In this document: piece by piece, positions 41,285 through 50,132 of the stretch
Layout of the letters: each line of letters opens with the position of its first letter
Numbering within the stretch: position 1 is the first letter of the stretch
Assembly: GCF_026241895.1 (NCBI RefSeq)
Contig: NZ_JAPJIV010000018.1
Span: forward strand, 80,716-144,715
Source: Pseudomonas sp. RIT-562
GTDB taxonomy: Bacteria; Pseudomonadota; Gammaproteobacteria; Pseudomonadales; Pseudomonadaceae
DNA length: 64,000 nucleotides
Direction: 5' to 3'
The notes under the pieces: model-generated
The model's database searches: none
Told to the model about the DNA's origin: nothing
What the model saw: the letters and a program-made list of their open reading frames with translations, nothing else
Position numbers and translations under genes: made by a program

Positions 41285-43012
41285 TCAGCCGCGACCGTGG
41301 AGCAGCCGCAGGATTTCATCGAACACGGCATTGTCCAGGCTGCGCGACATATCAAGCTCCAGGCTGTGGCGATAATAGGGGCTCAGGTCGAGACCGACGC
41401 CGAGGGCGTACAACTCGATGCTGTGATCCTGCTCGATTTGCCGGGTCACCTGTTTGAGGTGCAGGTCGAGGATGTCCTGCTGGTTGGTCTGGTGGGTGGC
41501 GCTGTCCATCGGGCAGCCGTCGGAGATGATGATCAGGATGCGCCGTTGTGCGTCGCGCTGCAGCAGCCGCTGACGCGCCCAGAGCAGTGCCTCGCCGTCG
41601 ATGCCCTCGCGAAACAGATCGGACTTGAGCAGTGCGGCGATGTTCGGCCGGGCGCGGCGCCAGGACGTTTCGGCAGTCTTATAGACCACATGGCTGAGCT
41701 CGTTGAGCCTTCCCGGATTGGCCGGCTGGCCCACGGCGCGCCAGCGTTTCAAAGGACGCCCACCGTTCCATTGGCCGGTGGTGAAGCCGAGGATCTCACT
41801 GCGGGCGCCCGCCAGTTCCAGGGCACGACTGAGGGCGTCAGCCAGCAAGGCGACGCTCTCGATGTGGTTGCGCATGGAGCCGGAGTTGTCGATCAGCAGG
41901 CTGACCAGGCAATCGCAGTGAGGACGCTGCTGCTCGTGGCGAAAAATCTCCCGTTGTTCGGGGCTGATGATCAGGCGACTGAGGCGCCCGGCATCGATCT
42001 GGCCGTCGGTCTGGGCGAAGGCCCAACCATCGCGCCGAGGTGCTGCCAGCAGCGCACCCAGGCGTTTGGCCAGGCGAGGCAGATTAAGGCCCTGGCCGGC
42101 CAGACGCTGGTCCAGGCGCTGGCGCAGTTCACGCAATAATTCCGGGCGCACCAGGCTGGTTGCATCACGCTCGCAATCGTAGTCGCGGCTGAACACTTGG
42201 TAAGTAAAGACGTCGTCGCTGCCCCGTGGATTACCTTGGGCAGCCCCGCTGGTGGCAACGTCGCCTTCGCCATGCTGATCCACGTCCAGCAACAGGGCGA
42301 AGGCCAGATGGGTTTTTTCCGCGATGTCGCAGACCTTGCGCTCGTCGTTACCGAGCAGTTCGGCGTCCAGTTGTTCGATCAGCTCCTGGGCCTTGGCGGC
42401 AATCAGCAGGGCATGCTCGGTAAACGCAATCTGCTCGTGCCGACAGCGGCGCAGCAGCCCGAAGGCCGCGCCAAAATGGCCGAGCAGGCTCAAGCGCGGT
42501 GCTTCGATAAGCATTTCCGTCTGTTCCCCGACGCGGCCGCCACACAGCAGAATCCAGCTCATCTGCGCCAGGGTGAAAAGCAGCAGGCCGACGTGGCCCT
42601 CGGCCTGTCCGGAGTCGAGAAACTGTTGGCTCCACTGCTCGAAGCGCCGCAGCAGATTGCGCCGCACACCCGGATGACAGTCGTCGACCAACGACTCCAC
42701 GCGCAGTTGCTCGAGCAACTCGAACACCAGGCGTGCGATTGGATGTGCCGGGAGGAACTGGCGCACCAGCGCCTGATCACTGTGTTTCAGGCGCAGCGCC
42801 AGGCTGTCAGCCACACCGCGCCAGGCCTGGCTCTCATCGTGCTCGGGATCGGGATGCAGGTGTGGGGCGCGTATCGGGAAGTGCCGTTCCTGCACTTCCA
42901 GGCGGCCGCCGCGGTAGCGTACGAGTGGTTCACCGGACAAGGCCCGCAGCGTTGCCGCGCAGAGTTCTTCGAGTTGTTGCTGGCGTTTCTCGCGGCGGGG
43001 CGACGGGTTCAT
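41285..43012 (-). CDS. CobT-like VWA protein
   Basis: 575 residues. The last 220 residues are a von Willebrand A domain with MIDAS motif LIDNSGSMRNH (about 385) and ISDGCPMDSAT (about 500), very like the C-terminus of cobaltochelatase subunit CobT (EILGFTT, RRARPNIA, IDGEALLWA). The N-terminal part is divergent. It is encoded 18 bp after a CobS-like ATPase on the same strand; no CobN is present. In a sulfonate locus this pair is more likely a metal-insertion or complex-remodelling chaperone than part of B12 synthesis, which is inference. Confidence 0.8.
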   Translation of the reverse strand: MNPSPRREKRQQQLEELCAATLRALSGEPLVRYRGGRLEVQERHFPIRAPHLHPDPEHDESQAWRGVADSLALRLKHSDQALVRQFLPAHPIARLVFELLEQLRVESLVDDCHPGVRRNLLRRFEQWSQQFLDSGQAEGHVGLLLFTLAQMSWILLCGGRVGEQTEMLIEAPRLSLLGHFGAAFGLLRRCRHEQIAFTEHALLIAAKAQELIEQLDAELLGNDERKVCDIAEKTHLAFALLLDVDQHGEGDVATSGAAQGNPRGSDDVFTYQVFSRDYDCERDATSLVRPELLRELRQRLDQRLAGQGLNLPRLAKRLGALLAAPRRDGWAFAQTDGQIDAGRLSRLIISPEQREIFRHEQQRPHCDCLVSLLIDNSGSMRNHIESVALLADALSRALELAGARSEILGFTTGQWNGGRPLKRWRAVGQPANPGRLNELSHVVYKTAETSWRRARPNIAALLKSDLFREGIDGEALLWARQRLLQRDAQRRILIIISDGCPMDSATHQTNQQDILDLHLKQVTRQIEQDHSIELYALGVGLDLSPYYRHSLELDMSRSLDNAVFDEILRLLHGRG

Positions 43013-43030
43013 GGTGGTCCTCTTGTGGGT

Positions 43031-44011
43031 TCAGGCCAGTGCCAGCAGGGGCAACGCCGATTCGCCAAGCTCCTGGTCGAAACAGCGTTGGTAGTATTCG
43101 GCGACGATCGGCCGCTCGGCTTCGTCGCATTTATTGAGGAACGACAGGCGGAAGGCCAGTGCCGGGTCGCTGAAAATTTCCATGTTTTCCGCCCAGGAAA
43201 TAACGCAGCGCGGCGACATCAGGGTCGACAGATCGCCGCTGGCAAAGCCTTGCCGAGTCAGGTCGGCCACCGCCACCATCTGCGTCAGCAACCCTTCGCC
43301 ATGGCGAGCCAGCAGGTGCGGTACCCGCGCGGCGACTATCGCGACTTCTTCGGCCCGGGGCAGGTAGTTCAGGGTGGCGACTATGTTCCAGCGATCCAGC
43401 TGCGCCTGATTGAGCACCTGGGTGCCGTGGTACAGCCCGTTCAGGTTGCCCAAGCCAACGGTGTTGGCAGTGGCGAACAGGCGGAACGAGGGGTGCGGCT
43501 GGATCACTTGGTTCTGGTCGAGCAGATTGAGCCGGCCGTCGCGTTCGAGGATGCGCTGAATCACGAACATCACGTCCGGGCGGCCCGCGTCGTATTCATC
43601 GAAGATCAGCGCCATGGGCCGACGCAGTGCCCAGGGCAGGATGCCTTCCTGGAATTCGGTGACTTGCTTGCCCTCGCGCAGGACGATGCCATCCTTGCCG
43701 ATCAGGTCCAGGCGGCTGATATGCCCGTCCAGGTTGACTCGCGTGCAAGGCCAGTTGAGCCGCGCCGCGACCTGTTCGATATGGGTCGACTTGCCACTGC
43801 CGTGCAAGCCTTGCAGCATCACCCGGCGATTGCGGGTGAAGCCGGCGAGAATCGCCAGGGTGACTTCCGGGTTGAAGCAATAGGCCGCATCGACCTGCGG
43901 CACATGCTCGTCGGCATTGAGAAACACGGGTACCCGCAGGCTGGAGTCGATACCAAACAACTCCCGGACTGGGACCAGGCGGCTGGCGGGTTCGAAGTTC
44001 AGGTCAGTCAT
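43031..44011 (-). CDS. CobS-like MoxR-type AAA+ ATPase
   Basis: 326 residues. Walker A GLHGSGKST (about 88-96), Walker B LIFDEYDAG (about 159), and the sensor region FATANTVGLGN (about 205). N-terminus FGIDSSLRVP matches CobS. Hexameric ATPase that works with the VWA protein downstream. A 147-bp gap with GC-rich hairpins (for example GCCAGCC-N5-GGCTGGC at 44100-44118) separates it from the aminotransferase gene upstream, so it may have its own promoter. Confidence 0.85.
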   Translation of the reverse strand: MTDLNFEPASRLVPVRELFGIDSSLRVPVFLNADEHVPQVDAAYCFNPEVTLAILAGFTRNRRVMLQGLHGSGKSTHIEQVAARLNWPCTRVNLDGHISRLDLIGKDGIVLREGKQVTEFQEGILPWALRRPMALIFDEYDAGRPDVMFVIQRILERDGRLNLLDQNQVIQPHPSFRLFATANTVGLGNLNGLYHGTQVLNQAQLDRWNIVATLNYLPRAEEVAIVAARVPHLLARHGEGLLTQMVAVADLTRQGFASGDLSTLMSPRCVISWAENMEIFSDPALAFRLSFLNKCDEAERPIVAEYYQRCFDQELGESALPLLALA

Positions 44012-44158
44012 GGCTATCGCCTCAAGGGCCGGGGAGGAGCTCTTGATTCTAGGGGCGAGACTGGACCAGGGGAGGGGCCAGTTGGTGGCCCCCGATGCGG
44101 CCAGCCGGGGAGGCTGGCGCCATGTTCGTTGGGAGAGAAACGATCCTGAGGACGAGGG

Positions 44159-45292
44159 CTAGCGACTCAAGACTTCGTCCAGCGCCTGTTCGAGAGTGCT
44201 GACCGTGCGCTCGATATTGTGCAGCTTTTCCAGGCCGAACAAGCCGATGCGGAAAGTCTGGAAGTCGGCTGGCTCGTCGCATTGCAACGGCACTCCGGCG
44301 GCGATTTGCAGGCCGTGGGCGGCAAATTTCTTGCCGCTCTTGATGTCGGCATCATCGGTGTAGCTCACCACCACGCCTGGGGCCTGGAAGCCGGCTGCGG
44401 CCACGCTCTTGATGCCCTTGCCGGTCAGCAAGGCGCGTACCCGGTCGCCCAACGCCTGTTGTTCATCGCGGACCTTGTCGAAGCCGTAGGCTTGCGTTTC
44501 TTTCATCACTTCGTTGAACCGCGCAAGCGAATCGCTGGGCATGGTCGCGTGGTAGGCATGCCCGCCCTGTTCGTAGGCCTGCATGATCTGCAGCCATTTT
44601 TTCAGGTCGCAGGCAAAACTGCTGCTCTGCGTCTGCTCGATGCGCTGCAGGGCCAAGGGACTGAACATCACCAGGGCGCAGCATGGGGAGGCACTCCAGC
44701 CTTTCTGCGGAGCACTGATCAGCAGATCGACTGCGCATTTTTGCATATCGACCCACAGCGCCCCCGAAGCGATGCAGTCCAGCACGAACAGGCCGCCCAC
44801 CGCATGCACGGCGTCACCGACGGCGCGCAGGTAGTCATCGGGCAGGATAATCCCCGATGAGGTCTCAACGTGCGGGGCGAAGACGATCTGCGGCTTGTGC
44901 GTCTGAATGGCCGCCAGCACTTCGTCCAGGGGCGGTGGGGCATAGGCGGCCTGGCGACCAGCCTCGACCGGCCGGGCCTTGAGTACCGTGGTGGCCGCCG
45001 GGATGTTGCCCATCTCGAGAATCTGGCTCCAGCGATAACTGAACCAGCCGTTGCGGATCACCAGGCATTGCTGGCCGCCGGCAAACTGCCGCGCCACCGC
45101 TTCCATGCCGAATGTGCCGCTGCCCGGAACCACCGCCACGGCCTCGGCGTTGTAGACCTGCTTGAGGGTGCTGGAAATGTTCCTCATCACTGCTTGAAAC
45201 GCCTGGGACATATGGTTGAGCGATCGGTCGGTGTAGACCACCGAGTACTCGACCAGCCCTTCGGGATCGATACTGGGATAGAGCTTTGACAT
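44159..45292 (-). CDS. Class V PLP aminotransferase (alanine-glyoxylate/serine-pyruvate type)
   Basis: 377 residues from ATG 45292 with AAGGAG upstream. PLP Lys in APQKGWSASP (about 198), GSGTFGMEA (about 60) for phosphate binding and the C-terminal RIGLFG. Tpa makes alanine from pyruvate, so an enzyme of this class could return alanine to pyruvate with glyoxylate as acceptor; phosphonate or serine substrates are possible too. The operon runs GMC, MHS transporter, this gene. A longer frame to 45487 has no ribosome site. Confidence 0.82.
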   Translation of the reverse strand: MSKLYPSIDPEGLVEYSVVYTDRSLNHMSQAFQAVMRNISSTLKQVYNAEAVAVVPGSGTFGMEAVARQFAGGQQCLVIRNGWFSYRWSQILEMGNIPAATTVLKARPVEAGRQAAYAPPPLDEVLAAIQTHKPQIVFAPHVETSSGIILPDDYLRAVGDAVHAVGGLFVLDCIASGALWVDMQKCAVDLLISAPQKGWSASPCCALVMFSPLALQRIEQTQSSSFACDLKKWLQIMQAYEQGGHAYHATMPSDSLARFNEVMKETQAYGFDKVRDEQQALGDRVRALLTGKGIKSVAAAGFQAPGVVVSYTDDADIKSGKKFAAHGLQIAAGVPLQCDEPADFQTFRIGLFGLEKLHNIERTVSTLEQALDEVLSR

Positions 45293-45362
45293 GGGTGACT
45301 CCTTCGGCAGAGATGTCAGTGGTATCGACCCTGCCCTAAGCGATGGCAAATGACAAGATTGC

Positions 45363-46670
45363 TCACGATTGAATGGCGATACCCGCCACGCGACGCTGGC
45401 CGTTGCGCTTGCCGATCCACCAGGCGCAATAGGCGCTGATGGCGCCGGCGAACAGCACGTAGAGACAGGTGGTCCATGGCTGGCCACCGCTGCTGCGCAT
45501 CAGGGCGGTGGCGATCATGGGCGTCAGGCCGCTGGCAAAGATGCCGGAAAATTGATAGACGAAAGAGATGCCGGTGTAGCGCACTTTGGCGTCGAACAGC
45601 TCACAGAACATGGCTGCTTCAGGGCCGTAGACCGCCGCGTAAAAAATCCCGAATGGGATCACGATGGCCATCCAGATCATGAACATGTCGCCCTGGCTGG
45701 TCATCATCAGCCAGAACGCCGGAAAGGCCGAGAGCGCGGTGATCAGCGATCCCCAGAAGTACACGCGGGTGCGGCCGATACGATCGGACAAGGCGCCGAA
45801 CATTGGGATGGTGAAGCACATCACCACCGCAGCCGCCATCACCCCGACCAGTGCCTCGGATCGCGGCAGGTTGAGGGTCTGGGTCAGGTAGCTCAACGAG
45901 AATACCCCGAACACGTTGAAGAACACCCCGTCGATGTAGCGTGCGCCCATGCCGGCCAGGACGTTCTTCGGGTAGCGCTTCATCATGTCCACGAATGGGA
46001 TCGCGGCTTCGGCGTTGGCGGCCTTGACCTTGGCGAATTCGGGGCTTTCCATCACGTTCAGGCGAATCCAGGTGCCAACGAACACCAGGCCAGCGCTGAG
46101 CAGAAAAGCCATGCGCCAGCCCCATTCGAGGAACTGCGCGTCAGTCAGGACGTAGGACAGCAATCCGACCACTCCAGAGGCCAGGCACAAGCCGATGGCC
46201 AGGCCGATCTGCGGCAGGCTGGCGTAGAACCCGCGTTGGTGCTTGGGCGCGTACTCGAACGCCATCAGCACGGCGCCACCCCATTCGCCGCCGAGGCCGA
46301 TGCCCTGGACCACGCGCAGCAGCAACAGCAGGATCGGCGCCCAGATGCCGATGCTGGCGTAACTGGGCACCAGGCCAATCAGGAAGGTGGCCACGCCCAT
46401 GATCATCATCGTCATGATCAGCATGCTTTTTCGACCGATCCTGTCGCCGAAGTGACCGAAGATCACTCCGCCTATCGGTCGGCTGAGAAAGCCGACGGCG
46501 AAGGTGCCGTAGGCCAGCATGGTCGATACCAGCGGGTCATCGCTGGGAAAATACAGATGGTTGAAGACGATGCCGGCGACGACGCCATAGAGGAAGAAGT
46601 CATACCATTCGATGGTGGCGCCGATGACGCTGGCGATGACCACCTTGCGCACGGGGTTGGGCGTGGACAT
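45363..46670 (-). CDS. MHS-family MFS transporter (C2-sulfonate or organic acid uptake)
   Basis: 435 residues, twelve membrane segments, MHS motifs IEWYDFFLYG (about 20-29) and FGHFGDRIGRKS (about 71). Related carriers import osmolytes, shikimate and citrate, and an MFS carrier is linked with isethionate dehydrogenase in other bacteria. Lying 55 bp after the GMC oxidoreductase gene, it is a candidate isethionate carrier. Not a TauABC-type ABC importer. Confidence 0.82.
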   Translation of the reverse strand: MSTPNPVRKVVIASVIGATIEWYDFFLYGVVAGIVFNHLYFPSDDPLVSTMLAYGTFAVGFLSRPIGGVIFGHFGDRIGRKSMLIMTMMIMGVATFLIGLVPSYASIGIWAPILLLLLRVVQGIGLGGEWGGAVLMAFEYAPKHQRGFYASLPQIGLAIGLCLASGVVGLLSYVLTDAQFLEWGWRMAFLLSAGLVFVGTWIRLNVMESPEFAKVKAANAEAAIPFVDMMKRYPKNVLAGMGARYIDGVFFNVFGVFSLSYLTQTLNLPRSEALVGVMAAAVVMCFTIPMFGALSDRIGRTRVYFWGSLITALSAFPAFWLMMTSQGDMFMIWMAIVIPFGIFYAAVYGPEAAMFCELFDAKVRYTGISFVYQFSGIFASGLTPMIATALMRSSGGQPWTTCLYVLFAGAISAYCAWWIGKRNGQRRVAGIAIQS

Positions 46671-46725
46671 GTCGGTACTCCTGTTGTTGTCTTTATAGGG
46701 AGGGCGCGCGGACTTTCATGCTCCA

Positions 46726-48384
46726 TCAGGAGGCCAATGTGCTGACCGCCGGGGCCGCCTCGCTACGTGGCGTGCGGGCGTCGGGCTGGAGGCAATCCTG
46801 GAGAATCATCGTCGAGGCTTTCTCGGCAATCATCACCACGGGGACGTTGGTGTTGCCCGAAACCAGGGTCGGCATGATCGAGCAGTCGACCACCCGCAAG
46901 CCCTGCACACCGTGGACACGCAGGCGCGAATCCACCACTGCAAGTGGATCGTTGCCCATCTTGCAGGTGCCCGATGGGTGAAAGATGGTTGCCCCGTATT
47001 GACGGCAAAACTCGAGAATCTGCTCGTCGCTCTGCTGCTCGATGCCCGGCCGATACTCGCGACGGATCAAACCATTGAGTGGTTCGGTCGCGGCCAGCTT
47101 GCGGGTGTAGCGCACCGCCGCAATCACCGTCTGGCGGTCCAGTTCGGTGGAGAGGTAGTTGGGCTGCATCGACGGCGGCTGCGTGGGGTCGGTCGAGGTG
47201 ATGCGCACATGGCCGCGGCTTTCGGGGCGCAATTGGCACACCGACATGGTGAAGCCCGAGAAGGGATGCACGCTGCCGCCGGCAGAGTCGGCGCTGAGCG
47301 TACCGAAGTGATACTGGATGTCCGGTGTCGCACTTTGTTCCAGCACCCGGGTGAACAGCCCGCCCTGGTTAATGCCGATGGCCAGCGGCCCACCACGGGT
47401 CAGCAGCCATTGCAGGCCCATGCGCAATTTGCGCAGCGGCGAACGCAGCTCATCGTTGGTGGTGATCGGCTGGGTGCATTCGTAGATCAGGCGGATCTGC
47501 AAATGATCCTGCAGGTTTTCACCCACACCGGGCAGAACATGTACCGCAGGAATATTGAATTTTTTCAGCAGCGGCGCGGGGCCGACGCCGGAGAGTTGCA
47601 GGAGCTGTGGTGATTGCAGCGCACCGGCGCTGAGGATCACTTCGCGCCTGGCCTTGACGGTCAGCGACTGACCGTTCTGGCGGTACTGGATGCCGACTGC
47701 GCGGGTTCCTTCAAAGAGAATTTTTTCCGCTTGGGCGAGCGCCTCGATGGTCAGGTTTGCACGGCGCTTGGCCGGATTCAGATAGGCCACTGCGGTGCTG
47801 CAGCGCAAGCCCTTGCGCGTGGTCAGTTGGTAGTAGCCGACGCCTTCCTGGTCACCGGTGTTGAAGTCCTCGATGTGCGGCACACCCAGTGCCTCGGCCG
47901 CCCCGATAAAGCCTTCGGTGAGCGGATGGCGCGCCTTGATGCTGGACGCCGATAACGGTCCATCGGTGCCGCGAGTGGGACCGGGCCCCAGGTCGTTGCA
48001 CTCGGCGCGGCGGAAGTACGGCAGCACATCGTCCCAACCCCAGCCGGCATTACCGGCGCTGGCCCAGGCATGGTAATCGGCGCGCTGGCCACGGATGAAG
48101 ATCAGCCCGTTGATAGAGCTGCAGCCGCCGAACACCTTGCCGCGCGGCCAGTAGATGCGCCGGTCGTTCATGCCTGGATCTGGATCGGTGTAGAAGCCCC
48201 AGTTGTAGACCGGGTGAAACATGGTCTTGGCGTAGCCGATCGGGATGTGGATCCACGGATAGCGATCCGCAGGCCCCGCTTCCAGCAAGCAAACGCTGTA
48301 GCGTCCGTTTTCGCTGAGTCGGTTGGCCAGCACACAGCCGGCTGAACCGGCGCCGACGATGACGAAGTCATAGACACGTGACAT
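46726..48384 (-). CDS. GMC-family FAD oxidoreductase (choline dehydrogenase-like; candidate isethionate dehydrogenase)
   Basis: 552 residues from ATG 48384 (GAGGA upstream). FAD motif VIVGAGSAGCVLANRL (8-23), GMC signatures GGCSSINGLIFIRG (about 83) and GALQSPQLLQLSGVGP (about 255), and active-site His in FHPSGTCKMG (about 485). GMC enzymes oxidise primary alcohols. Next to a sulfoacetaldehyde pathway the attractive substrate is isethionate, whose oxidation gives sulfoacetaldehyde for Xsc; choline-like alcohols are the alternative. Divergent from tpa, with a TauR-like repeat between. Confidence 0.82.
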   Translation of the reverse strand: MSRVYDFVIVGAGSAGCVLANRLSENGRYSVCLLEAGPADRYPWIHIPIGYAKTMFHPVYNWGFYTDPDPGMNDRRIYWPRGKVFGGCSSINGLIFIRGQRADYHAWASAGNAGWGWDDVLPYFRRAECNDLGPGPTRGTDGPLSASSIKARHPLTEGFIGAAEALGVPHIEDFNTGDQEGVGYYQLTTRKGLRCSTAVAYLNPAKRRANLTIEALAQAEKILFEGTRAVGIQYRQNGQSLTVKARREVILSAGALQSPQLLQLSGVGPAPLLKKFNIPAVHVLPGVGENLQDHLQIRLIYECTQPITTNDELRSPLRKLRMGLQWLLTRGGPLAIGINQGGLFTRVLEQSATPDIQYHFGTLSADSAGGSVHPFSGFTMSVCQLRPESRGHVRITSTDPTQPPSMQPNYLSTELDRQTVIAAVRYTRKLAATEPLNGLIRREYRPGIEQQSDEQILEFCRQYGATIFHPSGTCKMGNDPLAVVDSRLRVHGVQGLRVVDCSIMPTLVSGNTNVPVVMIAEKASTMILQDCLQPDARTPRSEAAPAVSTLAS

Positions 48385-48523
48385 GCGTAATCCTCTTTTT
48401 ATTGTTTTAAGCCCGTATCGATTGAGCAGTGCAGATGACACTGGGGGAGGGGGGGTGCATCTGAAAGAGCCAGTCGCGGCTGCGCAGTGAGGCCAGTGCC
48501 GCTGGCATCACGTTTGGGCCACA

Positions 48524-48558
48524 ACTGGTCCTAACTGCGCGAGCGGCTTGTTCTTAAC
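48524..48558. promoter_or_regulatory. TauR-box-like direct repeat (tpa / GMC divergent promoter)
   Basis: ACTGGTCCTAAC (48524-48535) and CTTGTTCTTAAC (48547-48558), 23 bp apart. TauR boxes known in Rhodobacter are direct repeats of CTGGACYTAA. 94 bp before tpa. Confidence 0.65.
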
Positions 48559-48652
48559 TTCGTCTTCAGGGGTGGATCGGGCAGTGCTGCATGGCGATGC
48601 CGAGTACTGCCCCGCTGACCAACAATAAAAATGCACCAGTCGAGAGGTAAGC

Positions 48653-50035
48653 ATGAAAACAACAGCTCACGAGTACGATGCAGTCGAGGCATTGGCCAGT
48701 GACCGCGCTCACGTCTGGCATCACCTGTCCCAGCACAAACCGCTGGAGCACAACGATCCGTTGATGATCGTCGAAGGCAAGGGCATGCGGGTCCGGGACA
48801 TCAAGGGCAACGAATACCTGGATGCGGTCTCGGGCGGTGTGTGGACCGTCAACGTGGGTTATGGCCGCGAAAGCATTGCCGATGCGGTGCGTGATCAGTT
48901 GGTGAAGATGAATTTTTTTGCCAACTCGGCGGGCAACATTCCCGGCGCCTTGTTCGCCAAAAAACTTATCGAGAAAATGCCTGGCCTGAGCCGGGTGTAT
49001 TACTCCAACTCCGGTTCCGAAGCCAACGAGAAGGCCTACAAGATCGTGCGGCAGATTGCGCACAAGAAATACGGCGGCAAGAAGCACAAGATTCTATTCC
49101 GCGAGCGTGACTACCATGGCACCACGATCACGGCGCTGAGCTCTACCGGCCAGTTCGAGCGCAAGAATCAGTACGGTCCGTTCACTCCGGGTTTTGTCGA
49201 ATTCCCCCACTGCTGCGAATACCGCTCGCAGTTCGGTGATACCGCCAACTATGGGGTGCGCGCCGCCATGCAGATGGAGCGGGTAATCCTCGCGGAAGGG
49301 CCGGACACCGTGGGTGCCGTGGTACTCGAACCCATCACCGCTGGCGGCGGCGTCATCACGCCCCCCGAGGGTTACTGGGAGACCATCCAGGCGATCTGCA
49401 AAAAGTACGACATTCTCCTGCACATCGACGAAGTGGTCTGCGGCCTGGGCCGTACCGGCAAGTGGTTTGGCTATCAGCATTACGGCATCCAGCCGGACAT
49501 CGTCACCATGGCCAAGGGCGTGGCGAGCGGCTACGCGGCGATCTCCTGCACAGTGACCACCGAGGCAGTGTTCGAGGCGTTCAAGGGCGAGGCTGATGAC
49601 CGCATGGGCTACTTCCGCGACATCAGCACCTTCGGCGGCTGCACCGCAGGCCCGGCGGCGGCGCTGGAGAATATGCGGATCATCGAGGAAGAGGGCTTGC
49701 TGGAGAATGTCACCCACATGGGTGAGTACTTCATGGGGCGCCTGCGTGAGCTGCAGGACAAGTACCCGATCATTGGTGATGTGCGCGGCAAGGGCCTGTT
49801 CTGTGGCCTGGAGCTGGTCAAGGACCGCAAGACCAAGGAGCCGGTGGAGGAGAGCGTGCCGATTGCCATCGCCGCCGACTGCATGCGCCAAGGGGTGATG
49901 ATCGGGCGTACCAACCGCAGCTTCGAGCAGCTCAACAACACGCTATGCTTCGCCCCGGCGTTGATCGCCACACAGAAGGATCTGGATGTGATCATCACCG
50001 CGCTGGACAACGCTTTTGCTCGGCTTGCACCATAA
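48653..50035 (+). CDS. tpa: Taurine-pyruvate aminotransferase
   Basis: 460 residues, class III PLP aminotransferase. YSNSGSEANEKAYK (about 122-135), DEVVCGLGRTGK (about 261) and PLP Lys in TMAKGVASGY (about 285). With tauR and xsc downstream this is Tpa: taurine + pyruvate gives sulfoacetaldehyde + alanine, in the cytoplasm. GAGAGG precedes ATG 48653. A REP hairpin lies between it and tauR. Confidence 0.92.
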   Translation: MKTTAHEYDAVEALASDRAHVWHHLSQHKPLEHNDPLMIVEGKGMRVRDIKGNEYLDAVSGGVWTVNVGYGRESIADAVRDQLVKMNFFANSAGNIPGALFAKKLIEKMPGLSRVYYSNSGSEANEKAYKIVRQIAHKKYGGKKHKILFRERDYHGTTITALSSTGQFERKNQYGPFTPGFVEFPHCCEYRSQFGDTANYGVRAAMQMERVILAEGPDTVGAVVLEPITAGGGVITPPEGYWETIQAICKKYDILLHIDEVVCGLGRTGKWFGYQHYGIQPDIVTMAKGVASGYAAISCTVTTEAVFEAFKGEADDRMGYFRDISTFGGCTAGPAAALENMRIIEEEGLLENVTHMGEYFMGRLRELQDKYPIIGDVRGKGLFCGLELVKDRKTKEPVEESVPIAIAADCMRQGVMIGRTNRSFEQLNNTLCFAPALIATQKDLDVIITALDNAFARLAP

Positions 50036-50063
50036 CGCTTGCCACCGCTGGAATGCGAAACGG

Positions 50064-50090
50064 GTAGGAGCTGCCGCAGGCTGCTCCTAC
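50064..50090. repeat. REP-like hairpin between tpa and tauR
   Basis: GTAGGAGC-N11-GCTCCTAC with extra internal pairing; matches the GTAGGAGC ends of the tandem REPINs at 56940-57329. Confidence 0.75.
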
Positions 50091-50132
50091 GCAGCCAAGC
50101 CAGCGCTTGTCGTCCGTTCAGTCGAGGCCGCC

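Noticed and set aside
44041..44120. TauR box or sigma-54 promoter before CobS
   Set aside because: TGG motifs are present on the minus strand but about 12 bp apart, and no GG/GC -24/-12 pair fits; only GC-rich hairpins are clear.
42197..44149. 650-residue plus-strand frame opposite CobS/CobT
   Set aside because: Antisense to two genes with clear Walker and MIDAS motifs; no family pattern of its own.
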